Shown here: positions 45,608-57,605 of the stretch, in pieces
Layout of the letters: each line of letters starts with the position of its first letter
Position numbering within the stretch: the stretch's first letter is position 1
Program-made: the position numbers and the translations under genes
Notes under the pieces: generated by a model
What the model saw: only the letters and a program-made list of their open reading frames with translations
Database searches by the model: none
Told to the model about the DNA's origin: nothing
Origin: Lotus japonicus
Lineage: Eukaryota; Streptophyta; Magnoliopsida; Fabales; Fabaceae
Length of the DNA stretch: 64,000 nt
Reading direction: 5' to 3'
NCBI RefSeq assembly: GCF_012489685.1
Contig: NC_080044.1
Location: 63,350,732 to 63,414,731 of the forward strand

Positions 45608-47809
45608 TCACCAGCAGTCGTTACATGAGCAAACCCCATCTTTAAAATGGTGAAAACGGTTTCTATCTCTGGCAATTATTTCCCTATTGAAGATCTTGGA
45701 TAATAGCTTGGTAGCTGAATGGCAGTTTCCACAAACACGAAGATTCTTTACAATCCTAATCTTAGTCCCCGGCTCTGAGCTTATCAAACCGAAAGCAATA
45801 GCCAACTTCTCACTGTGTTGACTCAAAGCCCCTTCCTTCCACTCTTCATCCATGTCATAAAGTACCTCAGAAGTATCAGGCACAAACCCATTCTCCTTCA
45901 AAAGCCTATCCACCTCATTCAACATTGTATAAATATTTTTACTCTGAGGGTGGAGCTTATCTCCAACAAGGAACTCATGAACAACACCATCAATCTCTAT
46001 AGAGGTGCAACCAGGAACTTTCTTCATTCCTTTGTCATTTAACTTGGTTCTTATCCTTGCTGCATCATCCCATCTTCCAGCTCTTGCATATATGTTTGAC
46101 AATAGCACGAATGCCCCAGGATTTTCCGGCTCTAACTGAAATAGGCGTTCTGCAACATATTCACCCAACTCAACATCTCCATGATCCCTACAAGCACTGA
46201 GCAGAGAACCCCAAATAGCTCCATCAGGCTCCATTTCCATATTTCTCATTAGAATCTTGGCTTCATCGAATTTCCCAGCTCTAGCCAGGAGATCGATCAT
46301 GCAACCATAGTGTTGCAATTTTGGAGAAATTCTGTAATCTTGAATCATTGACTTGAAATACTGGTCTCCAAGATCTACCAAACCAGCTTGTGTACAAGCA
46401 GATAATACCCCAACAAATGTTATCTCATCAGGCTGAAACCCCTCCTTTGCCATTTCTGAGAAAAGCCCCAGAGCCCTCTCTGCATGTCCATGCATAGCCA
46501 ATCCTGATATCATCGCATTCCATGAAGCCAAACTTCTACAATGCATACTCCTAAACACTTGTTCCGCCGCCTCAATACAGCCACACTTTGCATACATGTC
46601 GATGAGACTTGTCCAAAGAGAAGCACTGCTCGTGCTCTTCAAATTTTTATCTATGTAGGCATGAACCCACTTGCCAAGGTCAAGAGCACCAAGGGAAGCG
46701 CAAGCCGGAAGAATTCCCAAGAAGGTCACATCGTTAGGCCTCACGTTTGATCTGAGCATGAGCTCAAAGAGCGCCAATGCTTCCTGGTAGAAACCCAAGC
46801 AAGAATAACCACCAATCATAGTATTCCACGAAATCACATCTTTTTCCTCCAACTCTATTCCATCAAACAATTCACGAGCCGCGTCAATTTCACCACACTT
46901 AGCATACATATCAATGAGTGCATTGCTAAGCTGAAGATTGGAACCATGCCGGTGTTCTCTTATCCAAGAACTGATCCAGTTACCGAATTCAAGCAATCCT
47001 AAATTACCACAAGCAGAGAGCAGACTCACCATTGTACCTTCATTGGGCGAGATGTTTTCCTCCTCCTGCATTTGGCGAAAGCAATCCAATGCTTCTTGAA
47101 AGCGACCACTCTGAACATACCCAGCAATCATGGCATTCCAGGACACCACATCTTTGTCAGGAATTTCATCAAAAAGTCCCCGAGCATCATCCACATAACC
47201 CATTGAGACATACCCAGTTACAAGAACCGTAAAAGACACAGCATCTCTCAGAGAACTTTTATCAAACACCAACCGTGCAAGTTCCAATTCACCTACAGAA
47301 GCATACATATGAATAATAGAAGTATGCACATGCGGATGAGAGTGAAGAGCAAGCTTGATAGCATGCGCATGGAGCTGTTTCCCTTCATGGGCAGCCCTGG
47401 AATCAACACAAGACTTGAATAGAAAAGGAAAAGTATGAGAATTGGGTTGTAGACCATAGCAGAGCATGCGAATGTAGAAATGCAGAGATGAGATAGGGAA
47501 GGAGCTGAGAGCGTGGCCGCGAATGAGAGTATTCCAGATGAAGTGGTTGAGAGGCGGTTGCTGTTTTCCGGCGACGGAGACGGCGTAGGAGAGGTCGCCG
47601 GAGGGTGAAACGGCGCAGAAGTGGATGAGTTTGCTTTGGGCGAAGACGGTGTTATGGAGACCGGTTTTGATGAAGAGAGTGTGGATTTGCTTGAGGGTGT
47701 GGATGTTGTTGCATTTGGTGAGGAGGTTCATGAAAGGGTGGTCTTCGATGAGTTTGTAGGGAGGGTCGGAGCTGGGAGGAAAGTGGAGAATGGAAGGTGA
47801 CACTGCCAT
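45608..47809 (-). CDS. OTP82: PPR-DYW RNA editing factor, OTP82-like
   Basis: A single intronless frame of 733 residues, usual for PLS-class PPR genes. After a short N-terminus (S-S-D-P-P-Y at about 13-18), PLS-type PPR repeats run from about 60 to 530, with typical W-N-x-M-I-x-G-Y and L-I-D-M-Y-A-K-C-G elements. E/E+ motifs follow, then a DYW cytidine-deaminase domain (about 640-733) containing H-S-E-K-L-A-I-A-F-G and C-G-N-C-H. Overall similarity is strongest to Arabidopsis OTP82, which edits chloroplast ndh transcripts, so chloroplast C-to-U editing is inferred. The last three residues are D-C-W where D-Y-W is standard. Zinc and catalytic residues (HxE, CxxC) are present. The gene converges on the second ENOD93-like gene. 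Confidence 0.92.
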   Translation of the reverse strand: MAVSPSILHFPPSSDPPYKLIEDHPFMNLLTKCNNIHTLKQIHTLFIKTGLHNTVFAQSKLIHFCAVSPSGDLSYAVSVAGKQQPPLNHFIWNTLIRGHALSSFPISSLHFYIRMLCYGLQPNSHTFPFLFKSCVDSRAAHEGKQLHAHAIKLALHSHPHVHTSIIHMYASVGELELARLVFDKSSLRDAVSFTVLVTGYVSMGYVDDARGLFDEIPDKDVVSWNAMIAGYVQSGRFQEALDCFRQMQEEENISPNEGTMVSLLSACGNLGLLEFGNWISSWIREHRHGSNLQLSNALIDMYAKCGEIDAARELFDGIELEEKDVISWNTMIGGYSCLGFYQEALALFELMLRSNVRPNDVTFLGILPACASLGALDLGKWVHAYIDKNLKSTSSASLWTSLIDMYAKCGCIEAAEQVFRSMHCRSLASWNAMISGLAMHGHAERALGLFSEMAKEGFQPDEITFVGVLSACTQAGLVDLGDQYFKSMIQDYRISPKLQHYGCMIDLLARAGKFDEAKILMRNMEMEPDGAIWGSLLSACRDHGDVELGEYVAERLFQLEPENPGAFVLLSNIYARAGRWDDAARIRTKLNDKGMKKVPGCTSIEIDGVVHEFLVGDKLHPQSKNIYTMLNEVDRLLKENGFVPDTSEVLYDMDEEWKEGALSQHSEKLAIAFGLISSEPGTKIRIVKNLRVCGNCHSATKLLSKIFNREIIARDRNRFHHFKDGVCSCNDCW

Positions 47810-47869
47810 AGTACTGTGTCTGTTTGTTTTGTTTCGTGGTGGTTACCGCCCCCGGAGCAATAAAGGATA

Positions 47870-48308
47870 GGCTTAAATATTTTTTTGGTCCTTCGAATAT
47901 AGAAAGTGTTGTTTTAGTCCCTGAAAATAATTTCTTAATTTTTAATTTCTGGAAATATCATTTTAGTTATTACCGTTTTGCTTAAATGGCTCGTGGAATT
48001 AGAATTATGACTTGTCTTTTATGGTAATTTCAACTTGAAGATGGGGATCTTTGTGGGGACTACCTCGTTTGGGCCTTTACTTTGTGGAATTTTTCCCCGT
48101 TGGGATGGGGATAGGGGTGAAAATTTTCTCGATAAGAATTTGGGGATGAAGATGAGGATCACTCTCCCTGCCCTACGGAGTCTCAACCTGCATATATAAG
48201 TTAAAATACAACAATAACACACTTTTAAATATTGAATTACTAACGATACAAATTTCTTTTATTGAATGAGTTGAATGCTCGAGAGAATACTTTGGGTGTT
48301 GGACTTCA
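47870..48308. other. Upstream of the PPR gene; transposon remnants
   Basis: Contains a MULE-end-like ggcttaaatatttttttggt near 47873 and, from about 48040, a G/C-richer stretch whose style (ggggatgggg-type motifs) recurs at 49070-49190. These may be the two ends of an older element interrupted by the MULE at 48318. No gene. Confidence 0.45.
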
Positions 48309-48317
48309 TATTTTTTA

Positions 48318-48846
48318 GGCTAAAAAACATTTTTTGCCCCTGATGTTTTAAGTTTGTGCAAATTATGCCCCTACTCTATTTTTGTCAATGTTTCTACCCC
48401 TGACGTTTTCAAACAGTGCACTGTATACCCCTCCGTCAGTCAGGCTTTCTCAGGAGAGGTTCCTGAGTGGATTGGAGAGATGAAGAAGAGTATATGAAGT
48501 TGATGATGATCAAGGAAATGATATAAATTAAATTTGCTTGATGTTTATATCAATTATGCATGTAATTGAACTGGTTAAATGCATGTTTTGCTATTTACAG
48601 GTCTTGAGTTTGAATCTCCCTTGCCTCTTTTTTCCAATTTCACTTGTAATTTCCACGTGGCAGTTCCAAAAAATATATAAAAAAAAGTCACATCAGCTCA
48701 TTCCGTTAGTTTTTTAATGTTTGATTGATGGAGGGGTAGACGATGCACTGTTTGAAAACATGAGGGGTAGAAACATCGACAAAAATAGAGTAGGGGCAGA
48801 ATTTGCACAAACTTGAAACATCAGGGGCCAAAAGTGTTTTTTAGCC
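48318..48846. mobile_element. MULE-type non-autonomous element (529 bp)
   Basis: Inverted terminal arms of about 120 bp start GGCTAAAAAACA. A perfect 9-bp duplication, tatttttta, flanks it (48309-48317 and 48847-48855). No coding capacity. It lies between G/C-rich blocks that may be an older element. Confidence 0.92.
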
Positions 48847-48855
48847 TATTTTTTA

Positions 48856-51800
48856 TTAGTTGAATGTTATACTTTACATTCTAAATTGCTTATTTTGTAG
48901 TCTTCACACCTTGTGTGATGAATTTTATTTCAAATTTGTCACATATTTATATTGAATTTGATGTAGTTGCATTGTCACTTGTGGTATTTAAATTTATTGC
49001 ATACACTTGTGTATTTCATTTACTTAGTTTAATTTTCTAATGACATGTTAGGGATCCTCTTGTGGTACATGTGAGGATCGTGGGGAGATGGAGAATCCCG
49101 CCGCGGAAAATGGGGATGGGGCAGGGAAAGAAGAAAGATATGGGGACGAGGAGTGAGACCCCCACGCTGGTACCATCACTCTTTCCTACTATGATACACC
49201 TATTAAAACAACTCATTTCCACACAATGTTTATTATATAAAGTATTAATATATTGTGAGCATGTATAATTATTAAAGTATGAAATTAAAATTTGTGGATA
49301 TGTATCATTACAGTTGCATGTAATTAATTAATTTAAGAATATTGTAAGTAAATGTTTTGTATGTATTATATTTTTTGTTTGAATGAAAATAACTTTCTTT
49401 GCTTTGGATTTTTTTCAGAGCAAATATTTTATTGAATTCAAAGGGTGTTGAGATACAAATTTTCTCGACATTGGATTAACTACTGAACCAACAAAAAAAA
49501 TGTAGGGATGATGTGTTATGTTGGCAGGAAGAACTTTAATTTTTAATTTATCACGTCCTTTACAACAAAAATGAGATACTCACTCATATGGGTTCTATAG
49601 GTTAATTGGTTAAAGTTACTTCATAGGTTACAACAAGTTGAATTCTAAAAACCTTCAATTTTATGATTTATATTAGCTTACTAATTTTTTTTAGTTGTTT
49701 GCGGGTTTTTGAGTTGGAAGATATTGTGTGATAGCAACACATCTTATATTGTGTAACCATGCAGTTTGGCTTGGATTAAGATACTCAAATATCTTGGTTT
49801 AATCCAAAATATATAGCGACATAGTGTGGGAGGTGTTGCCCTTGCACAACGTTACTAGTTTAGAAACCTTTAAGCAACCAACAAAAGACGTAAAAGTGTA
49901 AAAGTATTAAGTTTGAAGCTCTTTCAAAATTCAATTTGTAACATATTAAGTATTTTTTATCATTTAAGCAATATTTTATTGATGAACGTTAGTTGTTTTG
50001 TGGTGCATGAAAGAACATAGATAGAAATACATAACTTAGGTGAATGGATCCTCAACGATAAAGATTCGCCTTCATAATTTTAGGATTTGGCTTGCTTGAA
50101 GCCTAAGGAACCAAATCTCCTTGAAAGATCATGTAAGCAAAGAGAAGAAACATCAAAGTGGAGGAGGTTGAGGTGATTATGACACCATGCTTTAAAAATG
50201 TTTAAGTCTAAGAGGAGAAGTCATAAGCTAGGAAGCTTGATAATTCTCTATTAGGCTCCTAGAGAGAAAACTCTATGAGAAACTAATCTCAAATTTTATA
50301 AATTAATTTCAAGTTGTGAATTACAAAGAGACCAACTCTTATATAAAGTAAGGCGATGCCTAATAGTAATGACGAACCTAAACACACACCTGGCCGAATA
50401 TAACTCAATAACTACTATCTAATTGGACTCAAAGCGCCAGCCCACCAATAACCTATCATATACAGGCCGGAAATACAAATCCTAAAGATACCATAAAGGC
50501 CCAAGGCCCAATTCTAATTTCTAAGTAGACCAATATATATGCCCAAGTTGTTCCTTTGACAAAAAAAAAAAATATGCCCAAAAGAAAAAAGTACTCTACT
50601 ACTAACCACACAAGATTATGTTGGAATTCATATTTTAAATGATGATACGAATAAGCTTTAAATGGACATCTCTTCCTTGCCATATATTATGGGTTATGGT
50701 AAGTTTGTATTGGTGGAGTGGTGGCAAAATAACTTCGCTTTTTTAAACTTTCAAATAATAACAACCCCTTACATGCATTGTTATTTTTTTTTATCTATAA
50801 CATCATATTATTTATCACTTATTTCTACACCTAACATTAGCTATCCACCACCCAATAACGATAAGCATTTTCCTTTTCAAAATCTAAAAGCAACGGCTAT
50901 GTAATTTGGAGAGGAAGTGAAGTCAGGATGTGGATTCTCCAAGTATTATAGAAGAGCAATGACATGCCCCCACCCCACCTTGAGGAAAGATTCACGACGT
51001 TGAGAATATAAAGAGTTGTGTGGTAAGAAATGTCAGTCTTGAGGTTTTATATATCTCACGTCAATTTGATTAAATATATGTAGAATATTCACCATGTCTG
51101 TTGACATCAAATTAGTGATTAGGATTCCTCCTTATCAAACCCAGTACTGTCACCATGCCAGCATTGATGCATGTTACTGTGCATGCATTCCACACATACA
51201 CCGAACCCATGTCAGCCTAGCCATAGTGAGCAGAGAAATGGACCACGACACGAGCATTCAATTTTGTTTTAATTTTATATAAGAAAAATAAAAATCCCGC
51301 ATAATAATGATACCTAACCGACACATCTTTCAAAAAAAAAAAAGATACTAATAATTTTTTACGGTTTTAAACCACTAAGAATATTGTGCAAAGCCTTATA
51401 AAACACTTTATGAAATTAGTTTTCAGTTTTAAAAATTAGTTTCCGAAAGATATTTGTTAGCTTTGCACATTATTGGAGTTTAAAACCATCAGAAATTATG
51501 TGGGGTGATTGGGTGTCAAGCACACTATAAGACATCTATCTAGTAGGAGCATAAGAAAAATAAAAAGGGAAAAACTAAAGTATAATCACTTCATTTGTGC
51601 AATGTTACATAGAAACTCTCAAGACTTCATTTTTGAGCCTCCTCCGTCGGCGGGCTCTCACTTCTCATGTGAGATTTTTCTACTTATTTAGGTAGATTTT
51701 TCCCCTTTCTCATGAGAGTCTTGAGTCTTCTATCATTCTACGTAGGATTTTAACGTTTATTATTCTTCTAATATTTTTCTTCCTTTTCCTCCCATCATCT

Positions 51801-53055
51801 TTCACCTTCCCTTTTCTACCATCATTCTTTTGTATTCTCACTCCCCTAATTTGCCACCACCTATTCCCATCGTCCATTTCTACAATATTTTAGTTTTTTT
51901 TTGTCAAAAGCTTTGTGATAGATTAAGGCCTAAGTCAAGTCGAACGACACTTACAGAACAAGGGAATCAAATCCTAGAGAGCACTACAACATAGCACTAC
52001 ATATACTAATTACAAAACAAATTAGCATGCTCTAATCCACTTGAGATACATAAAACACAAACAAAAAGGGAAAACCACACATAAACCTCAAACAAAAAGA
52101 AAGCTCCTAAGTTTCATCCAACAACTTAATTTCCTTTTCTCAAAGCGAAAATTTGATATCATATTTTAATGCCCTTTCTTTTATTTTTCCCTTCTTTTAT
52201 TTTCAAGCCTTGTCGACTTTGTCGGATCAGCGGAAATAACCTAAGGTCATCATCAACACAGGTGCGCATGTAGCACCTGTAAAACAAGAACCAAGAGAAG
52301 CAACAAACTACATGGCGGATGAAAAGATTGGACAAACAGTGCAAGTTGAGGCTACAGAGGAGCCGTTGCAGACAGTGGTGGTCGTGGCTAGTGGGAACAT
52401 GTGGATATTGCGGAGGTGGCACTTGTGGAGGTCATGATGGTGACTGTGGCCGTTGCAATGGTGGCACGATGACGACTGCACAGTGACGGCGACAAAGACC
52501 AGTGGGGTGGAGGAAAAATAGTGGTGGTCAGAAAAGGTGAGAACCAGATAAAAAAAACTCACTTATTGGATAGCAAATTCACCTAGTGTGGAAGAGAACT
52601 CACCTAATGTGGGAGAAACCCCTACCTAAAAGAAGGGGATACATCCATGATGAGGGAACCCCCCCCCCCCTCGAAGGGAGTGGTAGTTGTGCTTTCTTCA
52701 AACCCTAGGAGAAAAGACTTGGAGAGCTAAAATCGTTGAACAATAATGATACGTGAACACAACTACAAAGAGGACATAAAAATCACATTCACAAGAAATA
52801 ACCTTTCGACGGTTTCAAATCGCCACTAAATCTAAAGCAAAATCCGTAAGAAAAATGTGTTTTTTTTTATGTCCATAATATAGTGGTGTTTATGTATCAC
52901 TATTGAAAACCGATTCTATGGACCTATAAAGTTATGTGTGGTTGAGTCGTTTTTGCTGGCATTGGCCTCCCTCACAAAAGACAGACGGAGCCAACTAGGT
53001 TCTGAAGAAAAATCAAATGTATGAATATTAGGAAAAAAAATAGCGAGAAGTTTAT
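48856..53055. other. Intergenic, no supportable gene
   Basis: About 4.2 kb of mainly AT-rich DNA. 49060-49190 is GC-rich transposon-like sequence. 51890-52110 resembles a retroposon 3' end on the minus strand. 52300-52560 has open minus-strand stretches with His/Cys-rich low-complexity translation and no recognised domain. No RNA gene seen. Confidence 0.45.
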
Positions 53056-53135
53056 TTTGACATCTAGCTCACCAAGGGAAATGAAGGGTATTGAAGGGTG
53101 AAGGGCCAAGGTTGAAACCCTGGTGAAGGAACTAA

Positions 53136-53310
53136 CTTTTTTTTGTGTAAGACAGGTGTCCTCCTTCGGAGGCAATCCCGTTCGAGCCAGGAACATCCAC
53201 ATTATGGTAGGGCTAGCTCTCCCAGAGGAGATTTTTTCCATCCACAAGACTCGAACTCGAGACCTTGCTTAAGGAGAATCAAATATGTATCACTTGAACC
53301 AATCACCTAT
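53136..53310 (-). mobile_element. SINE with 15-bp target duplication
   Basis: Perfect duplication tggtgaaggaactaa at 53121-53135 and 53311-53325. On the minus strand the element starts ATAGGTGATTGGTTCAAGTG (A-box region), carries a B box GAGTTCGAGTC, and ends in an A run (plus-strand 53137-53144 T run). It inserted into an older SINE-like sequence (about 53060-53135, B-box-like ggttgaaaccc). Confidence 0.93.
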
Positions 53311-53594
53311 TGGTGAAGGAACTAATTTACTAAAAATTAATTAATGATGGATAAGTTTTTGTTTTGTGTTTATGTTTCTTCGTGCTTTGTTCTTCTGTTG
53401 TTGGGCTACGATTTTGTGAGCTTACAAACTTTCTTTTGTAATGTTTAATTATGTAGCATTGTAATATATATTGCTCATTTATACTACTGACATGAGGTTT
53501 GTTTGATTGATGTAAATGATGTGTAACTACCCCTATGCATTAATATAATCTTGAGGTTTTTATTTAATACAATATTTATACATATTTAAAATTA

Positions 53595-53990
53595 GGTTTA
53601 ATAGTATTTTTGGTCCCTTACTTATCACGATTTGACAGTTTTGATCCCTCAACGAATTTATTAGCCTACAACGTCCCTCACGTTTACTAATTGTTGCAGT
53701 TTTGGTTTTTCATCAACTTTTATCTAATATTTAACAGTTTTTAATTAAAAAATCAATTAAAAATAAGGCTTGAATAACCGTTTTATGTTTTTTGATTAAC
53801 AATTTTATGGTTTCTGGTTTTTTTAAATTGATTTTTTGATTAAAAATCCGTTAAATATTGGATGGAAGTTGAAGGAAAACCAAAACTGCAACAATTAGTA
53901 AACGTGAGGGACGTTGTATGCTAATAAATTCCAAAAGGGACTAGAACTGTCAAATCGTGATAAGTGAGAGATCAAAATTGCTATTAAGCC
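53595..53990. mobile_element. MULE-type foldback MITE (396 bp)
   Basis: Nearly the whole element is two inverted arms of about 170-180 bp, starting GGTTTAATAG at the left and GGCTTAATAG (complement) at the right. A perfect 9-bp duplication, ttaaaatta, flanks it (53586-53594 and 53991-53999). Confidence 0.93.
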
Positions 53991-54036
53991 TTAAAATTAA
54001 ATGAAAAATGAAAAACTAGTGACTTTCTTGAGGAAT

Positions 54037-54214
54037 AATGATATGTTGACACCTCTAAAATGAGGTGGAATGAGGTGGAGGAAGAGAGAGATAGGAAGAA
54101 ATTAAAAAAGTAAGAGAGAGAAAGTAAAATATATGATAAATGATAAGATGAGAAAGATAGAAATAAAAATAAGTGAAAATGAAGTGTATAAAAAAGAAGG
54201 TGTGTATATATCAT
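54037..54214 (-). mobile_element. Small MITE related to 31321-31500
   Basis: Starts ATGATATGTTGACACCTC after TA and ends GGTGTGTATATATCAT, imperfect inverted termini. The interior matches the complement of 31321-31500. It adjoins the MULE-type MITE at 53595-53990. Confidence 0.7.
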
Positions 54215-54219
54215 TGTTG

Positions 54220-56300
54220 CTTTCTTGAGGCGTGCTGCATACAAGAGAAAACAAGTAAAAAGCATGAAGAATAACAAGGCAAGTAATGAGCCCATTTGCA
54301 GAGATCGAAAGAAAGTCAAAAAAGTAAGTAATAAGCATGCAACAACGCAGGAACACACAATATCAGACAAAATTGACCATTGTCTCTTGTGGTTTTGTTA
54401 GTATATGACTAATTGACTATATATAAGACTGGAGTAGAAATATTTTGGAAGTGAGGAGAATAGCAGAAATTTCACTTAGTACTGTAAAAGGGTTGAGAAA
54501 TTCAGGGGGTGCTTGCTCCATTAATAAGCTGTAAGCCCACAAACTTCAACTTGATGCATACTTGAATATGTGACAAGTATTTTCTCTCATTTCACTTGCA
54601 TTCTTCATTCATTTCAGGCTCACTTAAGCAAATATTCACAATTCACACACTGTAACGCGATCTCACAGGTTTCATTCTCTACTTTCAAAAAAAAATTAAG
54701 TGTTCTGTACTTCTCTTATTGACACTCTTCATACCCATTGTGACACTGAACCTCAAACATTTAATGAGACTCACTTAAAGTTATAAATTTGAACAATCAT
54801 TTTAATTAATAGAACCGGAATCAAAATTTAAAAGCCTCAGTACATTAATTATAAGATTCGGTTTTCACATGTGGTCCTCTTCATCTGAGCTCAGCATACA
54901 CGTGAAGGTATATGACATATGTGTATAAATTATTATCTGCTTAATAAGTACTAGTCTAGCAGCAAGAAATAAAGGACGTTTATAAATCAAATGAAATTTA
55001 CTTTTTAGACTAATCAAATTCATTAATCATACGTATTGCCACTTGTCTTTATTAGCTATAGCAGTTCTTATTAGAAGATTGATAGTTTAATAATTGACAT
55101 AACACTTTGATCAGATATTTCTGAAGAATATAGAAATCTAACCAGAGAAGTGGGGAATAGGTAAGGTTTATATATCCTTTTCTACCACTTGCATATAAAT
55201 TCTAATTTGCAAGGAGGTTGATTCCCCTGTAGCACTTTTTTGAAACCTACATAACCAGTTTCACCTTTCCATTCTGTGCAGTCGGATCGCCACATACTTT
55301 TCTATAATAATTCAGAACGAAAATCTAAAAGTATGATGGAATAGAAACTAGGTGTTGAATGTATAAAATCTAAACTATATTAGCATCTCCTTTTACAATA
55401 TAATATTAATAAATGAAAAAAGTTTGTCAGGGAAATGTCGTGTAAAATCACCCTAATCTTATAGTAAAGGTGATCACATGCAGTAGTTCGAACCTTGAGA
55501 AAATCATTTATTTCTTAAGAGGACGGCTGGAGTTTGCAAACGGGTTTACCCCGTCAAATAAAAAACAAAGAGCAAGCAATAAGTAAAATTTTGTAGCCCT
55601 ACTTAATTGGTTGTTTTCTTTCTAGAAAAGAGTATCATTACCACTTTGTATATGCACAACACATGTCAAAGCGTTCAATTGCATAAAAATTCAATTCATG
55701 TTACTGTTAAATATAATTTATACATGCATTTAGTTTGCTCTTAAGTAGAAAAGAAAAACAAAGTATATTGACACTGGATATGAATCTTCGAATGGCATTT
55801 CAATTATTGCTATAAAGCAATTGAAAAAAAGAAAAGAAGAACTTGGAAATGGATGTGCATGAAGTTGGAATCAATTCCCCATAGTGTTTTTATTCTCTGT
55901 ATTCCCCGGTTAAATGCACAGACACACACCACGATAAGCCTACAAAGTAAAGGTTTATTTATTTGCAAGTTGGTTGAGTCCAATGTGCAGGAGCTTAATG
56001 CATTTTTAGACATGGGTCAGATAATTGGTGTTCGGATGAGCTCACATTGTTGTGAAGCCATTGACTGGTGGGTTCAGGGGATATTGGATTCTATTGCACA
56101 TAACAACTACCCCTCATATAGCCTAACTTCCCCAGGATATGTTCCTCTCAATAATGCATAGGAATCATGAAAAGATGAGCAAAAGACTAGATAGAGCAAA
56201 ACGTGTAAAAATGGACTATTTGCACATCTTTCCCACCATTTCTAAGAATAACAAGAGAAACGCAAATGTAAATAAATCTCACGTTAATTAGAGATATGAA
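54220..56300. other. Intergenic, no supportable gene
   Basis: AT-rich. Near 55480-55560 a B-box-like agttcgaacctt suggests a decayed SINE. The overlapping open stretches at 55810-56161 have no recognised domain. Confidence 0.5.
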
Positions 56301-56309
56301 TTAAACATA

Positions 56310-56511
56310 TGTTTATAAATGGTAGGATAACTCTCAAATCTAAGCTAACTTTTAGGGTGGAGTTAGTGCTTAACCTAAATTCTAAAATGGTATCACAACC
56401 TATCTTAGATCCGTTTGTTGGAGACCAAATAAGTTTTTGTAAAGGGTAGAACAACCATCATCTCTAAGCTAGTTTTCAAGGTAGAGTTAGGCCTTAACCA
56501 AAGTTCTAAGA
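56310..56511 (+). mobile_element. Probable degraded TRIM
   Basis: Two diverged direct repeats of about 78 bp (56310-56387 and 56433-56511) share motifs such as ctctaagcta and aaagttctaa-like ends. Between them, TGGTATCACAACC at 56388-56400 resembles a tRNA-Met primer-binding site. The internal region is only about 45 bp, and no clear target duplication remains. Confidence 0.55.
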
Positions 56512-56863
56512 GTAGACCATCATTTTGGTTCCTATTTAGGTCGGTCGCTTTAGTCCCTTAGAGAAATAAATTAATTTTCAACCTGAAAGATAAAAATGCG
56601 ATCAATGTAGTCCTTTTGCAACATCAATTTAGTTCATGAAAGGCTAAATTGATCGTTGTTTTCATCTATCAGGGACAAAAACGAATTTTTTTCAAGAACC
56701 AAAGTAACCGATTCAAAATCTTTAGAAACCAAAATGATTTTTTACTCCAAATTTGGTCCACATGCTTTAGTAATTTCTAGTTTTAGATTCCCAAATAAAC
56801 AAAACCCACTTAGGGAACGAAAAGAGACATTCATGTCCCCCCCACAACAAGTCTTTCCACCAG

Positions 56864-56871
56864 TATATAAA
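56864..56871 (+). promoter_or_regulatory. TATA box of the zinc-finger gene
   Basis: TATATAAA lies about 30 nt upstream of a plausible transcription start near 56895-56900. The leader then runs to a splice donor at 57004. Confidence 0.65.
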
Positions 56872-57003
56872 GCCTCACAATTCAAGAACTAGAAACACTC
56901 ACTACCTAGACTTACAAGCCATTCTTAAGCTACTACTATAACAACATAAAGCCATTACTTGTGTGATTCTTCTATTTCTACTATTCATAATTCTTCTTGA
57001 AAG

Positions 57004-57601
57004 GTAAAGTTCTTGTTTCTATATTTGTCATTCACATCTTAAATAATTTCTTGTACGTAGATGTTGCATGTACTCTTTCTTTGTAAATGCAGTGCCAGGT
57101 GAACCTCATGGTTCATTTATATTGAAATTAAAGTTCTCAAAACTTCTATAGTTATAGAAAAGTTAATAAGATTGCTATGCTATCTTGACAGAGTATTCTA
57201 TCACCCAAGACTTAAGAACCTTCTACAAATAACTTCCCTATGGATCACTTTGCATGCTTTTTAATAGAAGCTAAGGTCACAACTTACTAAAGAAGGATTG
57301 GTAATATTGCAATGAGTCTAGATGCACAAAACCGAAATCTTCTGTCCCCAATCAATGTTTCGTTCTTCATTCCATCGATCAAATCGTATCATGCCATTTA
57401 AGAACCACCCATGTAAAGTTATAATTGTCATGCACAACATCGCACAATTTGATTGATGGTGCAAGACAGGGGTCGCCACATAAAGACAAAGATCTTTGTC
57501 CACATGGACAAGGATTTAAGTCATAGAACTGTTATCTAGCTGCATTGAGAACTGACGTAACTTAAATTTCTTATAATTTACCACTTCACTAAATTGAACA
57601 G
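57004..57601 (+). other. Intron in the 5' untranslated region of the zinc-finger gene
   Basis: Donor AAG|GTAAAG at 57004 and acceptor AACAG at 57597-57601, four bases before the ATG codon at 57606. Leader introns are common in plant genes and can raise expression. It contains a MITE relative at about 57328-57500. Inferred from splice signals alone. Confidence 0.55.
57328..57500. mobile_element. MITE related to 58161-58352
   Basis: Shares order and phrases with 58161-58352: a cttctgtccc start, the central atgtaaagttataattgt, and acaatttgattgatgg near the end. The inverted arms are more diverged. Confidence 0.6.
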
Positions 57602-57605
57602 GAAA

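Noticed and set aside
52159..52562. His/Cys-rich open stretches on the minus strand
   Set aside because: Arise from repeated gtggtgg-type sequence; no ordered zinc-finger spacing.
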